Below, one piece after another: positions 31,154 to 40,992 of a stretch of 42,038 nt of DNA. Below the pieces are notes generated by a model, which was not told the DNA's origin, did no database searches, and was given only the letters and a program-made list of their open reading frames with translations. Numbering within the stretch: position 1 is the first letter of the stretch; the number at the start of each line of letters is the position of its first letter. The stretch is from Lentisphaeria bacterium (GTDB lineage Bacteria; Verrucomicrobiota; Lentisphaeria; Victivallales; Victivallaceae). Location: NCBI GenBank assembly GCA_017466125.1, contig JAFTUS010000012.1, positions 1 to 42,038 on the forward strand, given 5' to 3'. A program made the translations under genes and the position numbers.

Positions 31154-32317
31154 ATGAAAATAACCAAAATCGAAACCATTCTTGTCGGCGCACCCACTCC
31201 GGGCTGCGGTCTGCTTTCCAACCGGAACTATTTTTATATCATGCTCCATACCGACGAAGGGATCAGCGGTATCGGTGAAGCCACCCTTGAAAGCCATGAT
31301 GATTCCGTCATCGGCTGTCTCAAAGATCTGGAAGACCTCGTGATCGGCAAAGACCCGCGGCAAGTCGGCAGATTGCTGCAAAATCTGCTCCGTCAGCGTT
31401 TCTGGAAAGGCGGCGTGGTAAAAGCCTCCGCCGTTTCCGGCATCGAACTTGCCTGTTGGGATATCATCGGCAAAGCCGCCGGGAAGCCTGTTCACGAACT
31501 TTTCGGCGGCGCACTGCGTGACCGTATCCGTGTCTACGCCAACGGCTGGACCGGCGGTGCAACCGATCCCGCTGTTATCAAAGATAAAGTTGCGGAAGCA
31601 CAAGCCTGCGGTTACACTGCATTCAAGTTCAGTCTGGCGATCCCGGTGTGGCCGCTTCACGACACTGCGGCGGTCCGCCGCATCGAAAAAGCGGCGGAAA
31701 CCATCCGTAGTGCAATCGGTCCGGATGCCGCGCTGCTCTACGACGGTCACGGCCGCTACGATGCCCAACTGGCAGTACAGGTGGGACAGGCGTTGGAAAA
31801 ATACGACCTCACATTTTTTGAAGAACCCGTTCAGCCTGAAGATGAAGAGGGCATGGCGCACGTTGCCGCTCATGTGAATATCCCCATTGCGGCGGGGGAA
31901 CGGCTCACCCGTCTTCAGGAGTTCCGCCGTCTTTTTGACAAACGTGCGATCGCCGTTGCACAGCCGGATCTGGCGCACTGCCACGGTTTCAACGAAGGGG
32001 TCAAGGTCGTCCATATTGCCGAATCGTTCGGCGGAATGGTCGCTCCGCACTGTCCGATGAGCCCTGTCATTACGGCGATCTCGCTTCATCTGGATGCGAT
32101 CGCACCAAACTTTCTCATTCAGGAACGGCTCTTTCTCAACGACTGGCGCAACGAAATCATCACCGAACCTCTGACCGTCAGAGAAGGCTGTCTGCCCGTA
32201 CCTTCCAAACCGGGCTGGGGCATCGAACTGGATATGGATATGGTACGCAATCACCCCCGTATCCTCGCCGGAAGCCCTGCGCTTTTCCGAAGTGACAACT
32301 CTATTGCTGACTGGTGA
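31154..32317 (+). CDS. Enolase-superfamily sugar-acid dehydratase (galactonate dehydratase-like)
   Basis: A 387-residue mandelate racemase/muconate lactonizing enzyme relative. The capping domain (1-115) opens MKITKIETILVGA. The barrel holds YDGHGRYD (metal ligand D197 and acid H199), FFEEPVQPE (E223/E224), AAGERL (E249), QPDLAHCHG and MVAPHCPMSP (H299). D-x-H-G-R and APHCP are features of D-galactonate dehydratases (DgoD type), which give a 2-keto-3-deoxy acid. The ATG at 31154 is 20 bases after the nitroreductase stop, with a weak ribosome site. No KDG/KDPGal kinase or aldolase is encoded next to it, so its product must be handled elsewhere. The exact aldonate is inference. Confidence 0.9.
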   Translation: MKITKIETILVGAPTPGCGLLSNRNYFYIMLHTDEGISGIGEATLESHDDSVIGCLKDLEDLVIGKDPRQVGRLLQNLLRQRFWKGGVVKASAVSGIELACWDIIGKAAGKPVHELFGGALRDRIRVYANGWTGGATDPAVIKDKVAEAQACGYTAFKFSLAIPVWPLHDTAAVRRIEKAAETIRSAIGPDAALLYDGHGRYDAQLAVQVGQALEKYDLTFFEEPVQPEDEEGMAHVAAHVNIPIAAGERLTRLQEFRRLFDKRAIAVAQPDLAHCHGFNEGVKVVHIAESFGGMVAPHCPMSPVITAISLHLDAIAPNFLIQERLFLNDWRNEIITEPLTVREGCLPVPSKPGWGIELDMDMVRNHPRILAGSPALFRSDNSIADW

Positions 32318-32343
32318 AAAAGGTAAAACGGCGATATTTTTCC

Positions 32344-33672
32344 TCAATGGAAAAATGCGCCGATCTTTCTCAAATTGGCACGGAGCTGCTGCACATTGAT
32401 TTCGCGCGGCGTCCGCTCGCTGTCGGCAGCCATTGCCGCTGCCATACCTGCCGCCTGTCCGGTGATCCAGCAGCCGGGGATGACGCGCAGGGAGGCGTGA
32501 ACATAACGATCCGTACTGACACAGCGTCCGCAAGTAAGAAGATTGCTGACATTGCATGGCAGCATGATCCGGTAGGGGATGCCGTAACTTTCGCCGTGTC
32601 CGCAAGCGGTGCTGCGGAAAAGTTTTTTGTGTTCTTCCACCTGCGCCCGGGTCGGGCGGGGCGGATGAATGTCGGCGGGGAAGTTGTAACGCCCGATCTC
32701 ATCGGCAAAATCCCGACGGGACTTGAAGTCTTCGTTGTTGAGCGTATAATCTCCGGTGATGCGGCGGGATTCCCGGACGCCCAGCAGAGAACCGGAATCC
32801 ACGATCTCCGCATCGGAAAAACCGGGAATATTTTTGCGGTAGAAATTTTCATACTCCCGCAACAGGCGGCGTCCCTCCACCAATCCGCGCGTGAGCGAAC
32901 GTTCATCAGTGCCATCCACACCGAACGCATGAGTGATGTTTCCTCCTGCGGCAAGGTTGGAATTTCTGAATATCCCGGTATGGTGGTGGTCTTCGGTACT
33001 CAACGAACCGTCTTTGAAAGCGGCAGCAAGCAGTTCGGGCATCTTGTCGTCATTATGGCTGAAAGCCCCCCCTGCCCTGTACGCCTGCCAGTCAAATCCC
33101 GCCCAGAGCGAACAGAGCGTCGCAGGCATGATCTCATCAAGCGGAGTCATTTCAAAAGGCGCACCCGCCCATGCCGCAACGGTACCGTCTCCGGTGCCGT
33201 CAATAAAAACCTTTGCGGCGACCGCAAACAAGCCGCTTTGAGAAGCATAGACGGTTTGACGGATCGTGCCGTTTTCAACATTGACGGCAGCAAGGCGGGA
33301 ATAATAGAGCAGTTCCACTCCGGCACCGGTCAGCAGATCTTCATAGATCCGTTTCAACTGTTCTGCATTGAGAAAAATACCGGAGTTGTCAAAACCGTAT
33401 GCGTTTGAAACGGCAGTAAAACGTTCAATGACCTCTCTGCCGAAACCGTCCGGAAGAAAGTTCACCCCGTCCGAACAGGGCATCAGCACCGGGACTCTTC
33501 CGGCGGTACTCATTCCGCCCGGCATGGTATGGGCATCGAGCAGCAGGACTTTTGCCCCCTGCCGTGCGGCGACCACTGCGGCGGCGATCCCTCCGGGACC
33601 GGCACCGGTAACACAGACATCCACCGTATAACGGATTGGAACGTTTCTCGTAATCAATATACTTTCTGACAT
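32344..33672 (-). CDS. FAD-dependent oxidoreductase (FAD_oxidored, PF12831 type)
   Basis: A 442-residue flavoprotein. VDVCVTGAGPGGIAAAVVAARQGAKVLLLDA is split as the GxGxxG FAD loop with Asp/Glu at the end of strand two; PGGMSTAGRVPVLMP follows, and FIDGTGDGTVAAWAG is the second FAD contact. The end, with LTCGRCVSTDR and GQAAGMAAAMAAD, is the 'G..aG.aaa' closing motif of this family. I chose the ATG at 33672, preceded by AGGAGG, over the longer frame to 33762, which overlaps the regulatory region. It is convergent with the dehydratase gene and divergent from the PocR regulator. The reaction is unknown; such proteins are frequent near sugar catabolism genes in this type of genome. Confidence 0.9.
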   Translation of the reverse strand: MSESILITRNVPIRYTVDVCVTGAGPGGIAAAVVAARQGAKVLLLDAHTMPGGMSTAGRVPVLMPCSDGVNFLPDGFGREVIERFTAVSNAYGFDNSGIFLNAEQLKRIYEDLLTGAGVELLYYSRLAAVNVENGTIRQTVYASQSGLFAVAAKVFIDGTGDGTVAAWAGAPFEMTPLDEIMPATLCSLWAGFDWQAYRAGGAFSHNDDKMPELLAAAFKDGSLSTEDHHHTGIFRNSNLAAGGNITHAFGVDGTDERSLTRGLVEGRRLLREYENFYRKNIPGFSDAEIVDSGSLLGVRESRRITGDYTLNNEDFKSRRDFADEIGRYNFPADIHPPRPTRAQVEEHKKLFRSTACGHGESYGIPYRIMLPCNVSNLLTCGRCVSTDRYVHASLRVIPGCWITGQAAGMAAAMAADSERTPREINVQQLRANLRKIGAFFH

Positions 33673-33699
33673 TTTTTCCTCCTGTTTTTTCTTTTTTAT

Positions 33700-33750
33700 A
33701 AGATACTTCATCTTCTGCCGCTTGACAATTTCCATTTCTGCTATTATTGT
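33700..33750. promoter_or_regulatory. Divergent promoters with overlapping -35 boxes
   Basis: Plus strand: TTGACA (33722-33727), 17 bases, TATTGT (33745-33750), for the PocR/AraC gene. Minus strand: TTGTCA (33728-33723), 17 bases, TATCTT (33705-33700), for the FAD oxidoreductase. The two -35 hexamers share five base pairs, so only one polymerase can bind at a time. Confidence 0.55.
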
Positions 33751-33780
33751 ATAAAAATCCACAATCTACAAGGAGTTCAA

Positions 33781-34569
33781 ATGGATCTGTGTCGTAAAAT
33801 AGAGTATTTTGAAAGAAAAATGAACTGTTCTCTGGCATTTCATGACTTTTACGGGGAACTGACGGCACTTGCCGCCCCCGGACGGCTTGCGCTGCACCAC
33901 GAAAATCACTTTTGCGAAAAGGTACGTTCAGTCAATGCCGCAAGTTACGGCAAGTGCTGTTTCTGCGATACGGAACAGATTTTTCAGAAAATTCTGGCGG
34001 GACGGCCGTTCTGGAAAGTATGTCATGCCGGTTTCAAAGAGGCGGTCTTTCCGATCATGAAAAACGGTCATCCGTCGGGAGTGATGTTTGCGGGAGTTTT
34101 CGCCGCACCGTCAGAAAATGATTTTCCGCGGAAAATCTGCATAGTACCGCAGAAACAAGCCCCGGAAGATCTGCTTTTCTGGGGAGAACTCTTTGCCGGA
34201 TACATCCGTCTGGAATTGGAACGCACCCCGGGAACAGCGACACAAACCACCCGCAAAGACCGGATGGTCAACTGGTTCATCCAGCATTTCCGGGAACAGG
34301 ATTGCTCTCTCGGCGCACTGGCGGAAAAACTGAATTTAAGCGAATCGCGCACCAGTCATATTCTGAAAGAGGAATTGGGCGGCTCTTTCCCTGAACTGCT
34401 GAACCGTTACCGTCTGGAATGTGTCAAACAGATTTTACTTCATTCGGCACTGACCATTGATGCAGCGGCACGCATGGCGGGCTTCCGCAGTGCCAACTAT
34501 CTGCACCGCTGTTTCCGGAAATACGAGGGGATGACTCCGGAAACGTTCCGCAGTCATCACAGGAAATAA
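33781..34569 (+). CDS. AraC-family regulator with PocR sensor domain
   Basis: A 262-residue regulator. Residues about 5-150 form a PocR domain, with the cysteine-rich CCFCDTEQIF and the signature VCHAGFKEAVFPI. PocR-type domains sense small metabolites such as propanediol or other hydrocarbon-like ligands. The C-terminal AraC domain has two helix-turn-helix motifs (CSLGALAEKLNLSESRTSHI and LTIDAAARMAGFRSANYLHR). AAGGAG precedes the ATG. It is divergent from the FAD oxidoreductase with overlapping promoters, so that gene is the most likely target. Ligand unknown. Confidence 0.92.
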   Translation: MDLCRKIEYFERKMNCSLAFHDFYGELTALAAPGRLALHHENHFCEKVRSVNAASYGKCCFCDTEQIFQKILAGRPFWKVCHAGFKEAVFPIMKNGHPSGVMFAGVFAAPSENDFPRKICIVPQKQAPEDLLFWGELFAGYIRLELERTPGTATQTTRKDRMVNWFIQHFREQDCSLGALAEKLNLSESRTSHILKEELGGSFPELLNRYRLECVKQILLHSALTIDAAARMAGFRSANYLHRCFRKYEGMTPETFRSHHRK

Positions 34570-34595
34570 CTCCCCTCTGTATTCTGTTGCCGGGC

Positions 34596-37500
34596 TCAGT
34601 GTCTGTCTATGCGGACCGCATCAATAAACAGAGTACCTGCGGCGGCTTTTCCACCGATCTGCACTTCAAAGGAGCCGGGATTTTCCGGAGCGGAAAAATC
34701 AATGAAAAACTCCCGGTAGTCATAACTTCCTCCGGGGATGGAGACGCGCTGAACTCCTTTCCCTGGAATGACAAGGCGCATCACACAACGGCTTTTCTGC
34801 ACTTTGTCCGCTTTGATTTTTACCGAAAGACGCCATTTTTCGCCGGGGCGCATCGGGCGGGGGCGGAAGGTTTGTTTCAACACTCTTTCATGCCGGTCAT
34901 GAAGTTTGAGCCGCACGCATTTTTTGCCGTCGGCGGCATCTGTTCCTGCAACTTCAGTTCCGGGCGGCAACTGCCACGGCAGAGAGACGGCAACGGACGT
35001 CACCGCTTTGGCAAAGAGGGCATCGTAGTCAAACTCAAAGGAGGGATCGAGCAGACCGTTCATCTCTGTTGAAATTGCCCTGCTGCTGATGTTCTGCACC
35101 GGTTTGGGGGCATCTTTCCCCTTGCCGCCGAAGACGGCGGAAAAGGTATGCCATCTGCCGAAATCTTTTTCCGGAATACGGAAATCATGGCGGAAACCTT
35201 TTCCAGCCAATGAGAGAGCCATTTTTCCGCCCGCAGGACGGATATCGGTACGGACACCGGAAACGAGTGCGAAAGAGTCCGAACCGTTCAGCGTATATGC
35301 CATGAAATATTCCACTGTGCCGGGTTTGAGGATGTCGTAGAAGTGTCCGCCCCGGGGACGGCCGGTAAAGCGGAGCAGAAGAGTTCCGTCTGCGGCTTTC
35401 TCCATATAACCCAGACCCTCCATTTCATTGAGAGAAGAGTACTCCTTGTGCGACGGCACAAAACCGCCTTTCAGATTTACTGCAACATTCTCCATTTCGG
35501 TGAACCACCTGCCGTTTTTCTTTTTCCGGAACTCCGTCAGAGAACCGTTATTGGCAATGCGGAGACGGATTTTGCCGTTATCGAAGAGCCAGCCTCCGGC
35601 AATGTGTTTCAGCCGGGAGTCCCCGGAAGAGGTTTCTGCGGCGGGGCGTTTCATGGTGGAAATACGGCAATCGACCCCTTCTCCGGCAAGCGGCGTATCG
35701 GGGATATTCCGTACCACAACAACGTGGGGAGCATGTATGTCACCGAACTGATCGCACAAAAAGACTCCGGCGGGGCGTTTGCCTCCATCAAAGGTGAAGG
35801 CAGTCGAACCTTTGCTGCTGAAAAGTGTCAGACGGGCACTCTCTGCGGTAAAACCGAAAGGCTGTTGGAGCGAACTCCACAAGGTATTATGTCCCAGCGG
35901 ATTGCTGTACATATTGGTCAGCATGGGCGGATAGTACGGGTGCCGTGTCCGGAAACGGTCTTCCACTGTTCCGCAAGCGGACTCCGCGCGCCAGAAAAGC
36001 GGTTCTTCATTTTGCATAAAGCGGTATACGGTCATATTTTCCGTCTGCACTGCAATTTGGTACGGCAATAATTTTTCCGGCGGAACGATCGGAGAAGTCG
36101 CGTCGAGCCCGGCGGGGACATCCCCGAAACGGAGCAGGGCAAAACCGTAAGCGGGCAGTTCAAATTCCATAACAGCCATTTCCTGCTCACGTTTGACCGG
36201 AATTTTTCTGCCGTACCACAACTCGTTTACCATTGTTGTACGGGGCAGTTTTTCTGCGGGAACAGCGAGGCGTATCCTGCTTTTTTCCGGATTGAAATTG
36301 ATTACAGGAATACTCTGATTTTTACCGTCGCTTCTCAAACATGCCCAGATACCGGGCGACGTCCGGCAACTGCGGTAATCCGCTGAACCGTAAGAGAGTT
36401 CATTCAACGCAAGGCGCATTTTGAGAATACGGGCAAAGACGGCAGAGTGACCGTCCTCCGCCTCTTTGTAGATCATGGGAATACCGTGGACCCACGCCGT
36501 GAGTGCAAAAGCGGCACGCAACGCCGCCGGGCCGTAGTACAATTCGGCACGGGGTTCGTCATGACTGTCAACATAACGCAGGCGGACGAGATCCTGCAAT
36601 TCAGCATGCTGCTGTTCATCCAGCCAGACCGCCAACGCTTTTGCAAAGACCTCCGGCGGCATGGTGCGCAACGATTTTAGAACAATACGGCAAAGCGGAA
36701 AGTCATACACAGCATCCGCCTGTGTCCCGTAAATACTGCCGTCACATTCGCCGAGCGTCACCGCTTGCGGCTCGACTTTGCGGGCATCATTCCGCAGACG
36801 GCGCATCATATTCAAGCCGCCCTGCCCCATGGCGTGACTGGCACGGGAATAGGGGATCGCTCTGTTCCAATTCGTTCTTGCGCTGAAACCGCTTGTGTCG
36901 ATGCGCCAGCCGTCAAGGGTGTAATTGCGGGTGTAATCTTCCACGACTTTGCCGAGAAAATTCTGCCAGCCGGGATGATTGTAGTCAAAACTGCGGTTGC
37001 GGGGAACGTTGCCTTTCTCATCTTGCAGAAGCCATTCCGGATGGGCTTTGGCACGGGAATTGGTCTTGCGCCCGCCGTGGGGAACGACATCCTGCCAGAC
37101 TTTCATGCCGAGACCGTGGGCGGTATCGACCAGTTTTTTATACTCCTCCGGAGTACCGATCCCCGGTGCCATTTTGTAGAAATCGTCAGGAATATAGGGA
37201 CACTCCGACTCCACCGGCAAAATCCAGACCGTGTTGCAGTTCAATGCTGCAATACGGGGCAGTTGACGGGTCGAAGGCACAAAGCCGCCCCAGTCCTGTA
37301 ACGGATGATTTGCCATGCCGGGATGAAAGGAATAAAGCGTGACATTTTTTACCGCCTCATTCCGGTCGGCGGGTACTTTCATACCGATTTCAGCCATACT
37401 GTTGTGAACATGGCGCAGTGCTTTGTCTGCATCGGCGGGGAGGTATCCGGTATGGAAATCCCCGATCTGCCACGTCTTTCCCGGCAGAAGACGGCCGGAG

Positions 37501-38165
37501 GCTTCACTCAACTGGGTGATTTCAATTCCACCGGCACGTTCCAGAATTTCCATGCGGCTGATGTCTGAATACGGCCGGGTACGGTCGTAGAAATTTAAAA
37601 GAGAACTCTTTTTATCAAGTTGGACAATGGTCACACCGGGGTCGCGCCAATGGATGGCGGCTTTGCCGGGTCTCAGATTTTTGAGATAACGTTTCCCCCA
37701 TGAGGGAAAGTAACCGGGACAATAGTAGCAACTCTCTTTTCCAAATGCAATTCCGGGCATGGCGGAGGTGAATTTGAAAATATCGATCGTTTGAGTTCCG
37801 GTATTGGTCAGCGTGAAACTCCGGAGAAAGCGTTTTTTCTCCGGAAAAAACTGATAACGGATTTTGGCTGTGATATCTCCGGCGGCAATAACGGCATCGA
37901 ATGTATTTTCAGCCTTTTTTTCGACCGCTTTCAACTGGAAACGGACTCCGGCAGAAAACCGTTTCCGATCGGCAAGTTCCAGGTCGAAAGGCGGGCGTTT
38001 GCGGTCGGTTCCGGCAACATTTTTACCATTGACCTGCAATGTTTTCCAACTGCCGGTCTCTTTATCCAGCGTAACTCCGAATTCCGGAGTTCCCAAAACG
38101 ATGTCTGCGGCACAGAGCAGCCCCGCCGACAGTACACCGCCCAATATCGACAGAATGTTTTTCAC
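34596..38165 (-). CDS. Large secreted GH13-type alpha-glucan hydrolase with beta-sandwich domains
   Basis: A 1189-residue exported enzyme. Signal peptide 1-19 ([17 protein letters not shown]); N-terminal beta-sandwich (about 20-265); GH13-like barrel (about 270-620). Its active site shows DGWRID (nucleophile D423), TLGECDG (acid/base E473) and YVDSHDEP (H535, D536), plus [11 protein letters not shown] as the family's first conserved region. Then come an amylase C-terminal domain (about 620-690), a long beta region (about 700-1020) and a closing carbohydrate-binding-like sandwich (about 1040-1189). It starts at a GTG overlapping the prepilin-like stop as GTGA. Substrate is probably an alpha-linked glucan, but the barrel is divergent enough that another alpha-glycoside is possible. 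Confidence 0.85.
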   Translation of the reverse strand: MKNILSILGGVLSAGLLCAADIVLGTPEFGVTLDKETGSWKTLQVNGKNVAGTDRKRPPFDLELADRKRFSAGVRFQLKAVEKKAENTFDAVIAAGDITAKIRYQFFPEKKRFLRSFTLTNTGTQTIDIFKFTSAMPGIAFGKESCYYCPGYFPSWGKRYLKNLRPGKAAIHWRDPGVTIVQLDKKSSLLNFYDRTRPYSDISRMEILERAGGIEITQLSEASGRLLPGKTWQIGDFHTGYLPADADKALRHVHNSMAEIGMKVPADRNEAVKNVTLYSFHPGMANHPLQDWGGFVPSTRQLPRIAALNCNTVWILPVESECPYIPDDFYKMAPGIGTPEEYKKLVDTAHGLGMKVWQDVVPHGGRKTNSRAKAHPEWLLQDEKGNVPRNRSFDYNHPGWQNFLGKVVEDYTRNYTLDGWRIDTSGFSARTNWNRAIPYSRASHAMGQGGLNMMRRLRNDARKVEPQAVTLGECDGSIYGTQADAVYDFPLCRIVLKSLRTMPPEVFAKALAVWLDEQQHAELQDLVRLRYVDSHDEPRAELYYGPAALRAAFALTAWVHGIPMIYKEAEDGHSAVFARILKMRLALNELSYGSADYRSCRTSPGIWACLRSDGKNQSIPVINFNPEKSRIRLAVPAEKLPRTTMVNELWYGRKIPVKREQEMAVMEFELPAYGFALLRFGDVPAGLDATSPIVPPEKLLPYQIAVQTENMTVYRFMQNEEPLFWRAESACGTVEDRFRTRHPYYPPMLTNMYSNPLGHNTLWSSLQQPFGFTAESARLTLFSSKGSTAFTFDGGKRPAGVFLCDQFGDIHAPHVVVVRNIPDTPLAGEGVDCRISTMKRPAAETSSGDSRLKHIAGGWLFDNGKIRLRIANNGSLTEFRKKKNGRWFTEMENVAVNLKGGFVPSHKEYSSLNEMEGLGYMEKAADGTLLLRFTGRPRGGHFYDILKPGTVEYFMAYTLNGSDSFALVSGVRTDIRPAGGKMALSLAGKGFRHDFRIPEKDFGRWHTFSAVFGGKGKDAPKPVQNISSRAISTEMNGLLDPSFEFDYDALFAKAVTSVAVSLPWQLPPGTEVAGTDAADGKKCVRLKLHDRHERVLKQTFRPRPMRPGEKWRLSVKIKADKVQKSRCVMRLVIPGKGVQRVSIPGGSYDYREFFIDFSAPENPGSFEVQIGGKAAAGTLFIDAVRIDRH

Positions 38166-38980
38166 AGTTTATTGGCACTCCAATAGTAGTATTTGTGTGT
38201 TTCCACAAATCCGCGGTCTTCAGCGGCGGCGGAACCGTCGGGCTTGACAACGTGGAACGTGAATTCTTTGTGGCGCATACTCAAGGTCTTGGAACTGCCG
38301 GTTGCCGCAATACCGTATCCTTGGGTCACATGGGCATCGAGATAACAGGATTCCGCCCAGTCGCCGTCGGCATCGGCTTCGGCACGGGCAGAGTCACCGG
38401 CGAGGATTTCGCCTTCTTTCAAACGGGCGATGATGGCGTGGTTGTAAGAGGTGTTGGCTCCGGCAACCTGCGACGTGAACTTGTTGGGGATGCCGTAGGT
38501 GTACTGCGTGGAGTATTTCACCCGGGGAGATGCCGGACAACTGGCGTCCACAACATTTTTCAATCCGGGCGTCGTCAGAACTTCAGACATATATCCCAAC
38601 TGACCGAGAATAAGCCGCCACGAACCGACCTTTTCCGCTCCGTCGAGGCTGTATTTATTCTGGTCGGCGGCGACCAGCATACCGTTGTAATCGTCCGCAT
38701 ACATCATAAACATCGTTCCGCACTGCTTCAGATTGCTGGTGCAGGCGATGGCTCTTGCCTTGGCTCGCGCCTGATTCAAGGCAGGCAACAGCATACCGGC
38801 GAGAATTGCGATGATCGCTATTACGACCAGAAGTTCGATAAGCGTAAACGCTGCCCGGGGAGTCCAGAGGGGGCCCCGCCCCCTTTGGTGCCGCAGCAAC
38901 GTCGCGGCATTATCTGCCTTTTCTTTGCCTACTTTCTTTTCCCGCTGAAAAGAAAGTACGGTGAAGTTTTGTTTTTTCAT
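38162..38980 (-). CDS. Prepilin-type protein with 39-residue insertion ahead of the cleavage site
   Basis: A 272-residue prepilin-like protein. It begins MKKQNFT, as in the other prepilin-like gene of this window, but the [20 protein letters not shown] helix starts only at residue 45. Between them are 39 extra residues rich in Arg and Lys ([18 protein letters not shown] and [12 protein letters not shown]). The insertion is encoded by DNA with three hairpins (38864-38958). The globular part has [21 protein letters not shown], which is like other family members; a strict H-X9-DG motif is not seen, though HVVKPDG is close. It sits 32 bases after the metallophosphoesterase gene and overlaps the GH13-type gene by four bases, so the three form one operon. 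Confidence 0.9.
   Translation of the reverse strand: MKKQNFTVLSFQREKKVGKEKADNAATLLRHQRGRGPLWTPRAAFTLIELLVVIAIIAILAGMLLPALNQARAKARAIACTSNLKQCGTMFMMYADDYNGMLVAADQNKYSLDGAEKVGSWRLILGQLGYMSEVLTTPGLKNVVDASCPASPRVKYSTQYTYGIPNKFTSQVAGANTSYNHAIIARLKEGEILAGDSARAEADADGDWAESCYLDAHVTQGYGIAATGSSKTLSMRHKEFTFHVVKPDGSAAAEDRGFVETHKYYYWSANKL
38843..38959. repeat. 117-bp palindromic element inserted in frame in the prepilin gene
   Basis: Relative to the other prepilin-like gene, 39 codons are added here. The DNA contains a 12-bp perfect inverted repeat TACTTTCTTTTC/GAAAAGAAAGTA (38930-38941, 38947-38958), an 11-bp stem with one wobble (38864-38874, 38878-38888) and a 6-bp stem TGCCGC/GCGGCA (38889-38894, 38904-38909). 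Length 117 keeps the frame. It looks like a small mobile palindromic sequence, comparable in concept to the protein-coding palindromic elements of Rickettsia. Confidence 0.7.
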
Positions 38981-39012
38981 TTTTTGTTCTCCTTTTTTAT
39001 TTTTATTGGGGT

Positions 39013-40584
39013 TTAACGCAATTTTACTGTTTGTGTCGGTGTTACGGCATCTCCGCCGTAGAAATATGCGGTCACGCCTTCCGGAGTGACTTCGATGCGG
39101 CTGAAACCGGCGGCATCTCCGTAAAAATAACGGCTTACCGCTGGAGAAACTTCGGAAATAAAACGGAATGCTGCGGGATTTTTCCGTTGGTATTTACCAT
39201 ATTCGGCTGGCGTTTTTGCCCGTATGACCGGCTTTTTCAAAGATTCATGTACCCAGACACTGCTTGTGATAAATTGGGTGATGCTTCCGAAATCGGTTTG
39301 GCATTCCAGCAATTCAAACGTATGGGTGTGGCCCGCAAGAACAATAACATTGTTTTTCAGCAGCAGTTCCCGCATTTCGCTCCGCTGACGGTTCTGATCG
39401 CCGAGGAAGAACCAGTGTGTCAGGTTTTTGTCCGACGGCAGTACCGGGGCGTGGACAATGAGAAATTTATACCGGGCATCCTGATTTTTATGCAGGATTT
39501 TTTTTATTTCCGCCGTATCGGGACAGGTGAAATCGGCAAATAAATAAAGATCACCGCCGTGGCGGTATGCAAAGGTGGTCTTGCGGATATCCCGCCCGAG
39601 TTCCCGGCTGTGATGCGCCGCAGAAAATTCCCGGTACGGACGGACGGCACAGACACCGCGTACATCGTGATTGCCGCAGACGGTCAGGAATTTTTTACCC
39701 GGGAATGTCTTTTTGAAAACGTCGAGAGCCTCAAGGAGCATTTTCAAGTGATCCGCAGACGAGGAACAATCGCCCTGTACCAAATCACCGAGCTGGAGAA
39801 TAAAAGCGGAATTGAACTTATCACTGACTGTTTTTGCCGCCGAAAGCATCCGGGGGGAACGCTCTTTCCACATTGCGGCATAGCGTTGAAATTCCCGCCG
39901 TTGAGTGCCGCCGAAAGGTCCTTTGCTGTACGTAAAGTTTTTATGGTACACATCGATCTCCCGGTCAAAATGAGTGTCGCCGAAAAGCAGAAAATTATAA
40001 GTTTCACCTTTGCCCGGAGTCTTATTGGGCAGCGGTTGTGTACGGGGCTTCAGAACTGTTCCGGCGGGAGCATCGATCTCGCAGACGACATCTTTGAATT
40101 CCAGCGTGCCCCACCCCTGCTGGATGCCGAAAAAGAACGAGGCTTTTTCCGCATCCGCCGGAATTGGTATAACGGTGTAAACTTCACGCCATTCACTGTT
40201 TCCAGTGATTGGGTCAGAACCGATATAACGGGTCTTTTTTCCCGCTGTCACGACTCCGAGGATTTTGCCGCCGACATGTTTGGCTTCGATATGAGAAGAA
40301 ATTCCGTGGGAGCGCATTTGCGCCCGGAGAATGATCGTTTTGCCGCTGATTTTTTCAAGAGGCAGCCGCAATTCCGCCCCCCGTGTCCCGTTGGAAATCT
40401 GTTTTTGCGGTGCGATGGAAATGCTCCATACTCCCCCGTTATGAACCACGTCCGTCTGCACTCTGTGCTGGATGCCGTTTTTGAAAACAAAATCACTCCG
40501 CTGCAGTTTCAGTTCTTCGCCTCTGCATAAAGGCTGAAACAACCATGCAAACAAGAAAGCAGTCAAAACAACATATCTGGACAT
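39013..40584 (-). CDS. Secreted metallophosphoesterase (calcineurin-like)
   Basis: A 523-residue exported protein. Signal peptide about 1-22 ([18 protein letters not shown]), then a beta-sandwich (about 25-185) and a metallophosphoesterase domain (about 190-440). The domain has all five family motifs: [28 protein letters not shown] and LAGHTHTFE, supplying the two-metal site. The C-terminus is beta-rich. A consensus promoter lies upstream (40654-40626). It is first in an operon with the prepilin-like and GH13-type genes. It probably removes phosphate from extracellular sugars, nucleotides or glycans. Confidence 0.92.
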   Translation of the reverse strand: MSRYVVLTAFLFAWLFQPLCRGEELKLQRSDFVFKNGIQHRVQTDVVHNGGVWSISIAPQKQISNGTRGAELRLPLEKISGKTIILRAQMRSHGISSHIEAKHVGGKILGVVTAGKKTRYIGSDPITGNSEWREVYTVIPIPADAEKASFFFGIQQGWGTLEFKDVVCEIDAPAGTVLKPRTQPLPNKTPGKGETYNFLLFGDTHFDREIDVYHKNFTYSKGPFGGTQRREFQRYAAMWKERSPRMLSAAKTVSDKFNSAFILQLGDLVQGDCSSSADHLKMLLEALDVFKKTFPGKKFLTVCGNHDVRGVCAVRPYREFSAAHHSRELGRDIRKTTFAYRHGGDLYLFADFTCPDTAEIKKILHKNQDARYKFLIVHAPVLPSDKNLTHWFFLGDQNRQRSEMRELLLKNNVIVLAGHTHTFELLECQTDFGSITQFITSSVWVHESLKKPVIRAKTPAEYGKYQRKNPAAFRFISEVSPAVSRYFYGDAAGFSRIEVTPEGVTAYFYGGDAVTPTQTVKLR

Positions 40585-40625
40585 TTTTGCGACTCCTGTG
40601 TATAAAAACGGTTCTGTCTTTGTAT

Positions 40626-40654
40626 ATTATACCACATCTTATCGCAAATGTCAA
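40626..40654 (-). promoter_or_regulatory. Consensus sigma70-type promoter of the metallophosphoesterase operon
   Basis: Minus strand TTGACA (40654-40649), 17-base spacer, TATAAT (40631-40626): a perfect match to both consensus hexamers, 42 bases before the ATG at 40584. Confidence 0.85.
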
Positions 40655-40759
40655 ACAAATTTATACATTTTTTGTATATTTTATTTTTTTCAAAGGCTCT
40701 GGACGAAAGGTTGACTGATTTTTACAGGGGCTTCGGAATGCTTCGTCCGCTCAACGCCC

Positions 40760-40992
40760 CGAAAAAATACGCTACGCTCTTTTTTCGAGGCATCGCTCCC
40801 GATGAGTGGTATTGCCGCAAATGCGGCAATGTTGACGCTACGCTTGTACTTTCGCCGCCATTTTAAGGCGGCGACCAGCGTTCCGCCGCTGGATCACGTC
40901 CGGGTACGACCCGGAGCGGGGTACGCGCTGCGCGCGGATTTTTTTAGTACACAAATATCCTGCTCAAAGTCCGTTGCCAGACTTTGGGCAGG
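40760..40992. repeat. Cluster of six inverted repeats in a 490-bp intergenic gap
   Basis: Stems: CGAAAAAA/TTTTTTCG (40760-40767, 40780-40787); ATTGCCGC/GCGGCAAT (40811-40818, 40823-40830); TCGCCGCC/GGCGGCGA (40852-40859, 40867-40874); CCAGCG/CGCTGG (40875-40880, 40887-40892); TCCGGGT/ACCCGGA (40899-40905, 40909-40915); and a 13-bp stem with one wobble (40959-40971, 40980-40992). The gap 40585-41075 has no credible gene; it holds the promoter at 40626 and this cluster. It may act as transcription stop after the GH5-type gene, or be a composite REP-like mobile element. Confidence 0.8.

Noticed and set aside
40648..40866. A 72-codon frame in the intergenic gap
   Set aside because: It starts inside the -35 box of the consensus promoter and runs through inverted repeats; it has no ribosome site or recognisable domain.
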